Below are positions 1 to 12,660 of a stretch of DNA of 64,000 bases, piece by piece. Origin of the DNA: Torreya grandis (Eukaryota > Streptophyta > Pinopsida > Cupressales > Taxaceae); NCBI GenBank assembly GCA_037957365.1, contig JARHVA010002127.1, forward strand, positions 1,115,001 to 1,179,000, written 5' to 3'. The position numbers were made by a program, and so were the translations under genes. Each line of letters begins with the position of its first letter. Positions within the stretch are counted from its first letter, which is position 1. The notes under the pieces are model-generated. The model saw only the letters and a program-made list of their open reading frames with translations, did not search any database and was not told the origin of the DNA.

Positions 1-1294
1 ATATATTTTTAGGGAAAATCAAAAAGAATAAACCCTACTTCATAATGCCTTGATGTAGACTTTATTCCTTGGTATGCAAACGGTCCCTTTTCTCTTTCTC
101 CTCTTTCCTCTATCAACCTGACTGCTATGCAAAAATTAAAAACTCCACTCTCTTTTATTATTATTTTCCCCACTCCATGTATTTAAAAAACCCCTAAAAT
201 CATGGTGACCCATTATCCATCACTCTAAGAATGACTTACCATCAAATCAAAAATTACTAACATGCTTCCCACATCTCTCAGCTCAACCTCTGAACTCACT
301 GTCAAACCCTAGCCACCAAATATCATGGTTTAAGAAACAAATACTAGAAACAAAGACTAAGCCAAAACCAAATGATAGCTTACAAATTAGGGTTGACATC
401 ATGTTATGTCAAACATAATAATTATTTTTAATAATAGATCTAATACCTATCCTCCACTTAGTCATTAAAAAATACATTTAAACAATCAACACCATATACA
501 TAGGTAACCATTAGATATTTAAGGTAACCATTAGATATTTAGGAACTAAGTCACCCTAGGTGCCACCTAAGATCTAGGTTAGATATAGGTTAATAAAATA
601 CTTTTTGTTATATGATCAGAAATGCAATTCAATTATTTATTATGTATATATATTTTAATAAAAAAATTAATTGAATGCTTGTAGGTACATACCTGTAAGA
701 TATATTCAATTAAAAAACATAGTCATCAAAAAACAAATATAAAACTAAAACATTTCATACTGGCAACCACCTTATAATCATAATAATAGTCACAACTGCC
801 ATAAGACTTAATAAAATCTAAGCATAGATCATAACCAACCAAGCATGAATTAATCCAAACACAATGAAATTAAATTAATCATGCATTTTATTGTTCTACA
901 TGGTATGTGTTGGGTTCATTATCGAATCTCAAGACCTCTAATATTTTCATCTACAGCATCCTCCTTGATGATACTCTCCCTCCATATGTTTTTGTAGAGT
1001 AGACTTTCTCCTACATCCACCTCACAAATGCAAATAGTAATTATCCCATAATAATGATAATCAACACAAATGCTACTAAAACATATTAATACTAAATAAG
1101 CATAATCCACATTCATATTGAACTCATATACAACTAATCAATTAAGTAATGATTCACACAAAATAATCATTAAATGGTTGTCCATACATCAACATAATGA
1201 AAATAGTTTTCTACAGTGGTAATTAAACAACATTAACCCCATAATATCTATTTAATATGAAAATTAATTTTAGTGAGGAAATTACGGTGTAACA
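1..1294 (-). repeat. E0 3' LTR (left copy, cut by window edge)
   Basis: This stretch matches 10,969-12,224 along its whole length, with scattered substitutions and small indels. It ends at 1,291-1,294 in AACA, directly against a C-rich tract that reads as a polypurine tract on the minus strand. Because the element reads on the minus strand, this is its downstream LTR. It holds a local 20-bp tandem duplication (a GGTAACCATTAGATATTT unit near 503-541) that is single in the right copy. The start of the LTR lies outside the window. No gene is seen in it. Confidence 0.85.
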
Positions 1295-1307
1295 TCCTTC
1301 CCCCCTA
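1295..1307 (-). other. E0 polypurine tract
   Basis: On the minus strand this reads TAGGGGGGAAGGA and lies directly before the LTR start TGTTACA. This is the expected position and composition for the plus-strand primer of an LTR retrotransposon. It fixes both the element's orientation and the inner edge of the left LTR. Confidence 0.8.
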
Positions 1308-1399
1308 AAATTTATCATCACCTTGATGACACTTATTTCAAACCAAAGTTCTGAAATCAAAAAATATATAGTAGCAAAAAATAACAATATAAAATGCTT

Positions 1400-2580
1400 A
1401 AACAAATAAATGTGTAAATAGCCTATAAAACTCATCATAATCCTTCCAAGTGACACTATCTTTAGAATATTGGTCCCAATGGACCTTTCACTATGACACT
1501 TTTTTTTTTATGCAAACTAAGTTTATGAGTGTCAATTATTTTGACTGGTTCTATTATGACCACCCCAGGATCCAGAACTTGCCTAATACATGAGAAATAT
1601 TATCAACATACTTTTTAAGATAGGACACATGAAAAACATTATGTAAGAGAGCTAGATCTAATAGTAAGGCAAGCCTATACATAATAGGATTGATCACTTT
1701 CAAGACTTCGAAGGGTCCCACATATCATGGTGAAAGCTTATTGATATACCAAACTTTATCAAGCTCTTTTGAGGCTCAACCCTCAGAAATACTTTATCAC
1801 CAATAGAAACCTATCTTTCTATCCTTTTTAGATCAACATATCTTTTCTATCTTTTAACCTACTCCTTCATTTATATAAGTATTTCAAGACCAAAGACCAC
1901 CCTATCTTCAAGCTTGTCCCAACTAATTTGTGTTTAACACCTCCTTCCATGCAATGCTTCAAATGGAACCATTTTCAAAGTTGATTAGTAATAGTTATTA
2001 TTAAAAAAACACTACCAATGGAAGATACTCTTCCCATTTGTATTAATGATTCATGCAATACATTTTAATATCTTCTATAAATTGGTTTACTCTCTCTATT
2101 TATCTATAAATTTTTGAGTTATATGCAGTACTAAAATTTAACTGTGTGCCCAAATCTAAATTTAAATTCAACCAAAACCTAGATGTCAACCTCTGATCTT
2201 AATCCAAAATGATCTTCTCTAGAAACCCATGTAACCAGTACACCTCTTTCATGAATCTCTTTGCAAGAATTAGTGCATCATCAATCAAATTACTTGGTCT
2301 GAAGTGTGCTACCTTGGTTAGTTTGTCAACTATCACCAATATCATGTCATGTTGGTTACATGATAACAACAAACCTTAGACAAAGTCCATACTAATTACC
2401 TCCCACTTTTATTTTGTTATATCATGAGGATACAACGATCCTACTAGATTCACATGTTGACACTCCAAACAATGAGACACAAAATCTGTTGCATTCCTTT
2501 TAATTCCTTTCCAAAAATAAAGAGGTTTTAACTCATCCATGAGCTTAGTTACTCTAAGATGACCTAAAAAATGGGCATTC
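1400..2580 (-). pseudogene. E0 integrase with chromodomain trace (degenerate)
   Basis: Read on the minus strand with frameshifts and stops, this is a Ty3/gypsy integrase. The zinc-binding region is near 2,590-2,450: AHFLGHLRVTKLMDEL carries the two histidines and HCLECQH the two cysteines. The catalytic core follows with VISMDFV, then ILVIVDKLTKVAHF, then FEALHGRRC. A C-terminal stretch LLHNVFHVSYLKKYV (near 1,650) matches the end of plant gypsy integrases. Near 1,440-1,480, KVHWDQYSKDSVTWKD resembles the end of a chromodomain, which directs chromoviruses to chromatin. It lies just before the polypurine tract, where a chromodomain would sit. Many stops make it non-functional. The chromodomain call is weaker than the integrase call. 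Confidence 0.75.
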
Positions 2581-3420
2581 TACAATTCCATTAGCATCAT
2601 ACTCCTCAAATTATCTCTATCAAGTACATACATTATGTCATTGTACCTTAAAAGACCATCATTCTCCAACTTGAATCCTTTGAGCTTAGAGTTTTTAACA
2701 TCCCTTAATAAAACTTTCCTAACTTGTTCATATAATTCATCCTTAGGGGAAAATTTAACAACTTGATCATGAAAGGTACTCTTGAGAGTAGCCAAAGTTT
2801 TTATATATCTTCTATGACTTAGGTCTTTAGCAACTCTATTTTCTTTGCCCTTGATGTAGATAATATAAAAATCATAGTCAAATAAGAACTCTAACCAACA
2901 TCTTTGATGAGTATTTAGGTTTGATTGGGTGAAGATATATTTGAGCCTCAAGTTTTTATTCTTGAGCTCAAATGCTTTTCCCAATAGAAAATGCCTCCAA
3001 ACTTGCAAAGCATTCATAATTACCATAAGTTCTAGATCATATGGTTGATAATTCACCTCATATGGTTTGAGCTTCCTAGACTCATATGCTACAACTAAAC
3101 CATCCTACATAAAAAATCCTCTAAGATAATTCCCAGATGCATTAGTGATAACTAAAAACTAATCATTAGGATTGGTAACTCCTAGCATAGGTGTTGGCAT
3201 AATCCTTTTTTCAACTCTTGAAATGCTTTATCGCACTTGTCCACCAAACAATACTCTGATTCTTCCACTGAATAGAGGTAATTGGGTAAGCTATTTTTGA
3301 GAAATTTGGAACAAATTTCCTATAATACCCTACTAGACCCATAAAACTCCTTACCTCATACACATTTTTAGGTTTTTTCCACTCCATAATGGATCTTATC
3401 TTCACCAAATCAACTAAAAT
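2580..3420 (-). pseudogene. E0 RNase H and RT connection region (degenerate)
   Basis: The clearest part is an open frame at 3,056-2,580, in which NYQPYDLELMVIMNALQVWR, LKYIFTQSNLN and WLEFLFDYDF match the RNase H of plant gypsy polyproteins; the region ends with YIKGKENRVAKDLS. The family usually reads ENRVADALS, so the catalytic Asp appears to be Lys. Upstream at 3,408-3,211 lies the RT thumb/connection segment, with VRSFMGLVGYYRKFVPNFSK. Between them is a linker with stops. The role was RNA removal during reverse transcription. It is broken in several places and joins the integrase remnant downstream. Confidence 0.85.
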
Positions 3421-4240
3421 TCCATCTTTAGAGATAATGTGTCATAAATACTAACTTTTCTCTAAAATAATGCATATTTTGACAACTTTCCATAAAGTTT
3501 ATGATTCCTCAAATGTTGTAACACTAATTCCAGATGTTGTAGATGTTCTTCCTCAATTTTAGAATAAATGAGGATATCATCCATGAAAACTAACAAAAAG
3601 TGATCTAATAATCCCTAAACACATTATTCATGAGATTCATGAACACTATCAAAGCATTTTTTAACTCAGAAGGAAACACTGTAAACTCATAGTGCCCATA
3701 TTGAGCTCTAAATGTTATTTTACCAATATCTTCTTCTCAAATCCTCAACTAGTGATATCTCTCTTAGAGATATATCTTTGAGAAAATTTTCACCCCATGC
3801 ATTTTATCACATAGGTCATCAATGTGAGGCAATGGATGCCTATTCTTGATTATTTCTTTATTCAACATCCTATAATCAATACACAAATAAAGAGTACCAT
3901 CCTTCTTCTTGATGAACATGACTAATGCACCCCATGGTGACACACTCGGTCAATTAAACCCTTCAAATAACAAATTCTATAGTTGATCCTTCAACTCAAC
4001 CAAATCTATATTCATCATCCTATAAGATGCCTTAGTTAAGGTTTTGATCCAAGTATTATGTTAATTGAGAAATTGAACTCTCATTTGGTTGGTAATCCCA
4101 TCATTCTCCTAGAAACACATCCTAAAAGTTCTTAAGGAAAGGTTAATCCTCTATGGATGAATCCTTTGGTTCCCCTATATCATTTATTTTAATAATAAAG
4201 GTCTGACACCCTTTCCTCTAAGCCTTCTTAATCTAAATTA
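3421..4240 (-). pseudogene. E0 reverse transcriptase core (heavily decayed)
   Basis: The active-site block is readable near 3,600-3,570 on the minus strand as [11 protein letters not shown], followed by [21 protein letters not shown]. This is the YxDD box region and the palm helix of Ty3/gypsy RT. Upstream segments are broken by stops and frameshifts, though fragments such as the [14 protein letters not shown] block near 3,870 can still be made out. The enzyme would have copied element RNA into cDNA. It sits in the expected order after the protease and before RNase H. No continuous frame remains. Confidence 0.7.
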
Positions 4241-4277
4241 TGAAAATATATCTAAGTTTCAACTCCATTTTCTCACC

Positions 4278-4600
4278 CTAAATTTGAGTTTGTTTCCCAA
4301 AATCATCCCAGCATTTTACCTTCTTTAGATACAAACCTACCTTCACTTTATGCTTAGCAATCCAATTCACCCCTAGTATTAAATCATATAACCCTAGTAG
4401 AGATACATAAAGATATGCTATAGTAGTGAATTTAGGCAACTCAATCTCAATTTCTATTAAGCACCTATCAACTTTGACCTTAGCATCATTCCCATATTGC
4501 ACTGACCATGCATTTACCATTAAACTAGCTTTCTTAGACAACTTAGAAAGCATATGTGAAGGAATAAAACACTCAATATCTCTAATATCTATCAAAATGG
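4278..4600 (-). pseudogene. E0 aspartic protease (retropepsin) remnant
   Basis: A frame of 105 codons matches the plant gypsy protease. ILIDIRDIECFIPSHM stands where the family has a catalytic LIDTGATHSFIS motif, and GLYDLILGVNWIAKH matches the conserved C-terminal GSYDILLGMDWLEKH block. The catalytic Asp remains but the following Thr-Gly has become Ile-Arg, so the enzyme would be inactive. The frame opens on a TTG-coded Leu, so this is an internal piece of a polyprotein and not a separate gene. It lies between the gag and RT remnants. Confidence 0.8.
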
Positions 4601-4699
4601 AAATAGGTTGACCAAAAATATTACCTAAAACCTTAATAGGTGAATCTTAAAAATTATCTTGATGATTGTTAACAGCTACATGGATTATCTGTTAAAAGT

Positions 4700-5830
4700 T
4701 ACCTTACTACATAGTACCCTTAATTTTCCTTTAGAGTTCCATTGATTACATTCCTTATCATATTTATCACCTTTATAGATGAAACATCTTTCAGGTGGTT
4801 CTTTCTTTTCTAAGTACTAGTTCCCCTTAAAACTAGATTTGAATCCACCTTTAGCTTTCTTTCTACATGAGAAGTTACTGAACTTAACATTCTGATTCTT
4901 GAACTAATTATTGGAATTTCCATTCCTTTTCTAGTTCTGCTTCTTAATATTCAATTTGGAACCTCCAAACTTCTTCTTAAGTTCTCTCTGACCTAAGTAA
5001 GAAATTTCAGTGTAGACTTATGTTTAACTACCTTCTTGAAGACCTAATCCATCACAAGTGGCCCATGTACATCTACCTCACATCCAATTTGGGGTTTTAA
5101 TCCCATAATGAACTTTTAAATTTGAAACCTTTCATCTACCTAATATTGAGGAACATCTTTTAGGAGCTTAGTTAACTATTCCCAATACTTATTCATTGAA
5201 ATGTCTCCTTGCTTTAGATTCTAAAAATCTATCAAATTTTGGTCAAAATATAACTAGAGAAACCATCATGATCTAAACAAAATTACAAATTTCTCCCATG
5301 TGGTAGTATTAGATTCAAGGTTCATCTCAAGATTTTTATTTTTTACCATATTCATGCTTCTCCAATAAGCTGATACACTCCCCAAACTACCTTAGTAACT
5401 TTTGAGTAGTTACGAATCTTGAATTATCTTTCCATTTTCATCAACCAAGCTTCAGCACCATCCCCAACTAAAGTTCCATCAAACTTGTGAGGATTTACCT
5501 TCTTCATGTCCCATGAAATTTTTGTGGCTAATAGATCCCTTTCATCCTATAGAACCTCATCATAAGAATGCTCTTGTTGAGTAGGGTGTTCTTCAACCTC
5601 TTCTTAATCGACTTCCTTGACATGCCCATGTACTTCTTAATCTAAGGTTATGATTCAGTCCTTAATTTCATGCATGGTAGTGAGAATATAATATAACTTT
5701 ATTTATTTCTCTGAGGAAAATTGGTTTAGATATACTATAGTTTTAGTGTTTGAAGTACCCTCACCTCTAGGTCTAATATGCACCATTCTCCTTTCTGATT
5801 AATAAGATAATATGAATACATTAGTGGACT
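4700..5830 (-). pseudogene. E0 Gag (degenerate)
   Basis: Minus-strand translation in patched frames gives fragments of the retrotransposon Gag domain. NPHKFDGTLVGDGAEAWLMK followed by ERxFKIRNYS (near 5,500-5,400) matches the family pattern of FxG followed by an AxxWL helix and then VWGVYQLIGEA. Basic Lys/Arg-rich sequence and a ruined zinc-knuckle region follow near 4,900-4,750. Gag would form the virus-like particle. It is the first coding block after the primer site. It is riddled with stops, so the edges are approximate. Confidence 0.6.
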
Positions 5831-5856
5831 CATGAAGTCCTAGATTTTGAACCTCA

Positions 5857-5868
5857 GCTATGATACCA
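5857..5868 (-). other. E0 primer-binding site (tRNA-iMet type)
   Basis: The minus strand reads TGGTATCATAGC, one substitution from the usual plant TGGTATCAGAGC that pairs with the 3' end of initiator methionine tRNA. It lies three bases from the inner edge of the right LTR, so minus-strand DNA synthesis would start here. Confidence 0.85.
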
Positions 5869-6999
5869 CAATGTTAGAACCCCACTGGGTTTAACTCCAA
5901 AAATGGTAAAAAAATAATAATTTTACTTTAATAACCAAATCATATTATTTCCAAATAAGATTAGTTATTTGATCTTTAACTAAATGCATCTTGCATTAAT
6001 AACTAGTTATGATTTATTTAGATAATGATCAACTTAACAAAATAAAAAATATTAAAAATTTAATCCATCACATAAGTATATCTACTAAATAATAACTCAA
6101 CCAACTACTAAAAGTTATACAATAAGAGTAGTCAGTCTATTATTTATAAACTACAATAATACAATGTTTTTACATCAGAGTGTATACAATCAAATATAAT
6201 GTTATATGTAAATAAATTGAAATCATGAGTATAAGTCTCTATCAACTAACTATTGGAGGAGAGGGAGAGCATCATCAGAGTGATTTTTCACACCAATGAC
6301 AAACCATAAATACCCCACATAATTCCCAAATAGGGAATGGCCCTCCCTTCATGAATGAGTAGATGATAACAGTGCATGTATTGAGAAGTCAACTAGAACC
6401 CATGTGTTTTAATATTATAACTATATGCATATTATCATAAAGAATTTCATTCTAACATAACATCATGCATACATGCATATAATCAAATAGGTGAAATAAT
6501 AATATTTAAATATAAATATTACTTTGAAAAAAGTTTTTATATTGTTTAATGATCCATTAGATCAATCATAATCACATACACACTAAAATGTATTTCATTT
6601 AATCTAAGTATTAATGACTCTAAATATAGACATGAGAATCTATATCATGATAATAAACATTAGTGTCATTAATACTAGATTAATAAATAGTTTGTTTTAC
6701 AAGAATTCCATAGATTTTTCATACATATTAGTATTTAATACCATACTAATTAAATACAAGAAATATTGAAATAATCTCATGTTAAATAATAAAAACTTAT
6801 TATCACCTAAATATTTCCTTGGTTTCAATATAGCCAAAGTCCATTTTCTAATAAGGTAGTATTGCAATTAAATTTTTTTTAACAATCATCATAATATCTA
6901 AAAATTTGCCAATTCTATGCAAACATCTTGTGTTCATAATAAATCCTAAGCTAACCATAAAATAATAACAAATATATCATTACTTGATCTAATCAAGAA

Positions 7000-8985
7000 T
7001 TTATCAATTTCCCCATGATTAATAACTAACATAATAGGGCCTCTGAGAATTCAAACAAACCATGTGACCAAAACTAAGGCAATACTCTGGGGTATTCAAC
7101 TTGCCTCTAGCCTCAAGATGGATAGAATTATCCTTGAAGGGGATTCCATTAATATCCTTATTGTTATAGAAGAAAAAATCACCCCTTTCCACATAATAAA
7201 ATCCATAGTATATGATTCCAAGTAGAGCTTGAGGGAGATGCCACACTCTTCCATTATTCATACATACCATGAAGGGAATAAGGTGGTAGATTTACTTGAT
7301 AATATGGGAGTTGCATAGAACTAGATACCACATCCTTGAAAATGTCATGTCAACTATTCAAAATTAAGTCACCTCAAGATAGGATGATGACATGGCTACC
7401 ACACAAATGAACTTTACTTTTTAAACAAAGTATTTCAAAAATCATGACATGCCATCATTCCACCATGAGGAGAATTTATTACAAAGGGTGGCTACAAGTT
7501 TATTTCAAGATGTTATCTCCAAGCCTTACTAAGGTTCACCAAATTCCATCATTAGCTCTCAGGATACTATTGAGATGGGTGGAGACATGAACCATCTTGA
7601 ACCAACTTCCTACTCAAAATTCAAAAACATGAAGAAGGTGTGGAAGAAGCTTCATAGATGAGGCCTCATAGAATTTATGCTATGGGTAAATGTCCATGAT
7701 GCTAACTTGGTGAAATATTTCATTACAGCATAGAACAAGAGGGTTGTGTAAGTAAGAGGTGTTATAATCTTGATAATAGAAGAGATTATTGGGGAAACCA
7801 CATGGATGTCATGTGAAGGAACAAAAGCATATAAAGATCAATCTAAAAAATAGGAACTCCTATTGATATTTTTTCAAACCAATGAGTTCATTAAGATAGA
7901 TAAAAAGGGGTTTCCTCACTTGAATTTTTTGTCCCAATGGACCAAAGTCTATTTGTAAATAATGAAGTATATTACATTTGAAGGTAAGTATACCCTCATT
8001 TTTTCCCATAACTTTCTCTTGTTGAACCATTTTTAGGGTTACAAAATTATCCTTCCTTATCACCTCCTAAAATCCCTAGAGATTACTCCTATTGGCCACC
8101 AAATAAATGAAGTTAATCCCATCTTACACTAGGGCCTTATCTTATTACTGGTAAAACATGTTTAGACCCTTTGGGGTAATGAGGTTCTGTTGGATGGATC
8201 CTCTACTAAGGAGGACTCCTTTGAGTAATATCCTACCTTAGGGTCCCACTACCTAATAAATAGTATTTACCATGCTAACCTAATTTCAAAAGCTTAGTCA
8301 AGGATCCTCCCCTAAAACTTTTTGTTCTTAAACCTAAACAGCTCATGTTAAATGAAGAAACTTTGAGGGAATTAGTGGGAAAAGGAAAAACCCCCTAGAA
8401 TATGTGATCAAAACCATCAAATATAAGTTGGAAAGTTTTATTAACAAACTTCATGAGGAAAGGATGTGTTTAACAAGTTTAATCCAAGATTGGAATTTCA
8501 TGAATAACGAGGTTGCCAAAATGATCCTATCTTCACTCAATCAGCAAAGGCTAAAGGGAGGCCCATAAAGCAACATATCATGAAGGAAAAGACTTCTTAC
8601 CCTAAGATCCCTCTAATAACCCCCATAAAAAATACCCCTATGAATAAATAGATGTAGAAGAGACCCAGAATGATCCTACCTAAGGATGATGTAGAAGGGC
8701 CCAAAAATAGAACTAGGGCTAAAATCACAAAGAACAAATAGGTTATGCATAAGAAGGTGATTGAAGATGTGAAGGTACCTATAGAGTGATCCCCCCTCTT
8801 AGAATTTTTTTTTTGTTTACTTTCCTTTTTTTTACCTTCTGCATGGTTAGTTAGTTGTTAGTATTGTTTTTTATTTTTTATTTTTTGTATTTCAGCCTGT
8901 GGGATTGCTCCTGTCTACTACACTTTTTATACTTTGGTTCTTGGTCCCTATAAAACTAGAATTTTTACCATATCAAATTAAAAAT
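7000..8985 (+). mobile_element. LINE-like (non-LTR retrotransposon) debris inside E0 LTR
   Basis: The segment begins with a clear RNase H fragment (7,058-7,318) of the kind found at the end of plant LINE ORF2. It ends near 8,985 in a pyrimidine-rich tail with GGTCCCTATAAAACTAG and TTTTTACC. A similar GGTCCCTATAAAA / TTTTTACC ending occurs in the insertion at 46,182-46,662. Between them, 7,320-8,800 has no frame I can assign with confidence. It could be a 3' UTR or a second truncated piece. Boundaries are uncertain, and no target-site duplication was identified. Confidence 0.5.
7058..7318 (+). pseudogene. LINE-type RNase H domain fragment
   Basis: The plus strand reads TKAILWGIQLASSLKMDRII, then LEGDSINI, then YDSK, a stop, SLREMPHSSIIHTYHEGNKV, and VDLLDNMGV. 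This matches the RNase H (RVT_3-like) domain of plant non-LTR retrotransposons: the ALWxGL helix, the EGDS motif with its catalytic Asp, and the HxxREGNxxAD block. The final catalytic Asp is kept as VVD where AD is expected. One stop interrupts the domain and there is no start codon. It is the C-terminal remnant of a larger ORF whose upstream part is missing here. Confidence 0.7.
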
Positions 8986-9134
8986 AACTAAAAAACATAC
9001 TATTAATTAATGATTAAATCCCAATTTGCATATGAACAAATCTATCCACTATAAACAAACATCTATAGCATACCAACTTATCTGCATACATATGTATATC
9101 GAGTACATCCATCTATATTTATATTCAATTAAAA

Positions 9135-9138
<4 letters not shown>

Positions 9139-9186
<48 letters not shown>
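9139..9186. repeat. (TA)n microsatellite
   Basis: About 24 uninterrupted TA dinucleotides, followed at 9,194-9,265 by TG/GT-rich sequence, so this is a compound microsatellite. Confidence 0.95.
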
Positions 9187-9192
<6 letters not shown>

Positions 9193-10356
9193 TTGTGTGT
9201 GTGCATGCGTGCACGTACATATAAATTGTAAGTGTTGACTTGTGTGTGTGTGTGTGAGTGTGTGTTTAAATGTGTGTGTTTTTATGAACTATTCATAAAG
9301 AATATATATTAATATTTATGTATAATCCATAATTAAATATATATGTATGTATATATGTTCATATTTCAATTACCCTACTTGAGGAATATCAACTCATTTT
9401 AAAAAAAATATATGAATCACATTAACACCACACAACATTCAAAACCTGAATCAAATGCATACAACATAAACTATTAAATATTGTTATGTACCATATGATA
9501 CATCAATCTATTGAAATCATTCAACAATTTTTTAATCCCCAAATTAAACATATAATATCCCAAATAGTTCAACTTCAAACATTTTTCAATAGTTAAAACC
9601 AAATTTAAACTGTGCATTTAATAAACATTATAGACCCAAATAAATAGTCTAAATATCAAATCTGATCAAAGGCCTAGAATAAATAATAATAGTCTAGTCT
9701 AATAAGAATATCATTTTCATATAATCTATTCATAGCTTGTTTATACGTAGTTGACACTAAAACCAAATACTCAGTTGACACACAATAATATATGCACAAA
9801 CAACCAAAACTCATATACATAATTAATATAAGCCTTCACACTTTGTCAACTTATAAATATTTACACACACAATAGACACATAATAGTATTTTTACAATGT
9901 ATGCATAGTTGATACATAATTTAGTTAAGTTTAATAATATCATTAAACCGTCTATACAACATTACACTAAAATTGACTCATAATCTACGATTTTATATTC
10001 AAACAAGTAAATGAATAAACAGTTTGATACTATCGATTCATAGACATTTATACATAGTCCAACATAACCCATCATACATAGAGATATCAATTAAAAATAC
10101 TCAACAATTTATAAGTGAATGAATACATAGCCATTCATTTGTATAACAAACATAGTCAAATAAATAGACATTAAAACCCTTTTTCAAATCCCTAAAAAAA
10201 TAATGCTTTAAGCCATTCTATTTACACTCATGCATTTTGACCCATTTTTATAACATGCAGATGACAAATATTCATATACACTCAGTTGATTATTTAATTT
10301 GGGTTATATCTTATAACAAAATTTATCCATATATATTTACTCAAGCATGTCGTGAA

Positions 10357-10471
<115 letters not shown>

Positions 10472-12224
10472 CAACTCAAATAATTTAAAACATGTGGTAT
10501 GATGTTTGACCTTGTTTACTCAATATCAGTACATAACCAAATTAACATGGTCCTCCCACTATATTTTAATGAATCAAAGAAACATTTAGTCATTTCCTTA
10601 TAGTTCAATGATACAAAGAAATACACAATATAGGAAGATTATAGGAAAATCTTTTTTCAAAACCTAATCAAAATAATGTATTTAATCCATTCATTAACAC
10701 CTATCCATTTTAGTCATAAATAAAAGTACACATAGCTATATAGTGACTAGATAAATTAGCACTTAGTCATGTAATTATTACACAAATGTTTCATTTTTCA
10801 ATCGATAATCCTTAACCTTCTATACTCAGGCTAGGTTTTCATGGAATCATGAAATTGATTTTATTGAGGGATTCCTCCTTCTATGTTGAATCCTTTATCC
10901 CCCTAGGGTTCCAAAATCAAAATAACCATTTTTTTAAACCCTATACACATTTATTATATACCCTGAATATAGATTTTTAGGGAAAAAAACCCTACCTCGT
11001 AATTCCTCAAAGTAAAATTTATTCCTTGGTTTGAAAATAGTCCCTTTTATTTTTATCCTCTTTCCTCTATCAACATGACTACTATGCAAAAATCCAAAAC
11101 TCCATTCTCTTTTATTGTTTTCTTCCTCATTGCATGCATTTTGAAAACCCTTAATATCATGATGACCCATTCTCCATCACTCCAAGAATGACTCACCATC
11201 AAACCAAAAATTCCTAGCATGTTTCCCACATATCTCAAGTCAACCACCAAAATCACATTCAAACTCTAGCCACCAAATTGCATGGTTATAGAAACAAAGA
11301 CTAAGCTAAAACCAAATGATAGCTTACAAATTAGGGTCGACATCATGTTATATCAATAAACATAATAATTATGTTTAATAATATTCAAATGCCTATCATC
11401 CACTTATTAATTAAATAATACATTTAAACAATCAATTCCACATACCTAGGTAACCATTAGATATTTAGAAACTAAGTCACCCTAGGTACCACCTTAAGTC
11501 TAGGTTAGATACAAGTTAATAAAATCTTGATCAGAAATGCAATTTATTTATTTGTTATGTATATATGTTTTAACAAATCTTTATTATTGAATGCTTATAG
11601 GTACACACCTGTAAGAGATATGCAATTAAAAATAATAGTCATCTAAAAACAAATATATAGCTAAAACATTTCATACTTGAAACCACCTTATAATCATAGC
11701 AATAGTCAAAACTACCATAAGACTGAAAAAAATCTAAGCATGGATCATAACCAAAATAAATTAAGACCAAGCATGAATTAATCAAAACACAATTAAATTA
11801 AAGAAATAATTCATTTTATTGTTCTACGTGGTGTGTGTTGGGTTCATTATCAAATCTCAACACCTCTAACATTTCCATCTACAACATCCTCCCTAATGAT
11901 ACTCTCCCTCTATATCTATCTAAAGAGTAGACTTTCTCCTGTATCCACCTTCTAAATGTAAATGGTAGTTATCCTATAACCATGATAATTAGTAAAAATG
12001 ATACTAAAGCACATTAATAATTAATAAGCATAATCTACATTCATATAAAACTCATATACATCTAATCAATCAAGTAATGAGTCACACAAAATAATCATTA
12101 TATGTTTATCCATACATCAGCATAAATGAAAATAGTTTGTTATAGTATTAATTAAACAAAATTAACCCCATAATATCTATTTAATAAGCAAATTAATTTT
12201 AGTGAGAAAATTAGGATGTAAAAA

Positions 12225-12660
12225 AGAGGATGATGATGCCAAAGAGCATGACATCTACTATATTAGCCACGCTCTCATGGATTATGAAACATGCTACACA
12301 TGGGTAGAGAAAGAGTGTCTGGTTATCATTCCATGACCAAATGACTAAGACATTATATGCTTAATTAATAAATGATGGTCATAGTAAGGTCTCAATCCTT
12401 TTAAACTTTCTTGAGTCAACCAACCATTTCATGGAAGCTTGGGTGTTTTATCATGCTATTAATTAACTCAGAACTTATATATGTCAACCAAAAGTCCATC
12501 AACATAAATATCATTACTGACTGGTTTCCAAAATCTCGTTTGAAATTTGGAAATCTTGTTGATACTAATTTTCCCAATGAATTAATATTTTACATAGATA
12601 AACCTATTATTGTTTCTTCTCCTTGATATGTTGATGCCATTCATTACTTAATTGACCGTA
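12225..12660 (+). pseudogene. E1 RNase H (3' part, interrupted by E0)
   Basis: Directly after the E0 LTR the plus strand reads AKEHDIYYISHALMDYETCY then TWVEKECLVII. This matches the plant gypsy RNase H block HPIYYLSRALxDYExRYTxxEKxCLA. After a frameshift, SQPTISWKLGCFIMLLINSE then LIYVNQKSI continues with the family pattern (KPxLxxRLARWxxLLSEFDIxYVxQKSxKG). The tail region with TDWFP precedes the integrase. It is inactive through stops and frameshifts. The sharp onset at 12,225 supports E0 having inserted here. Confidence 0.75.
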
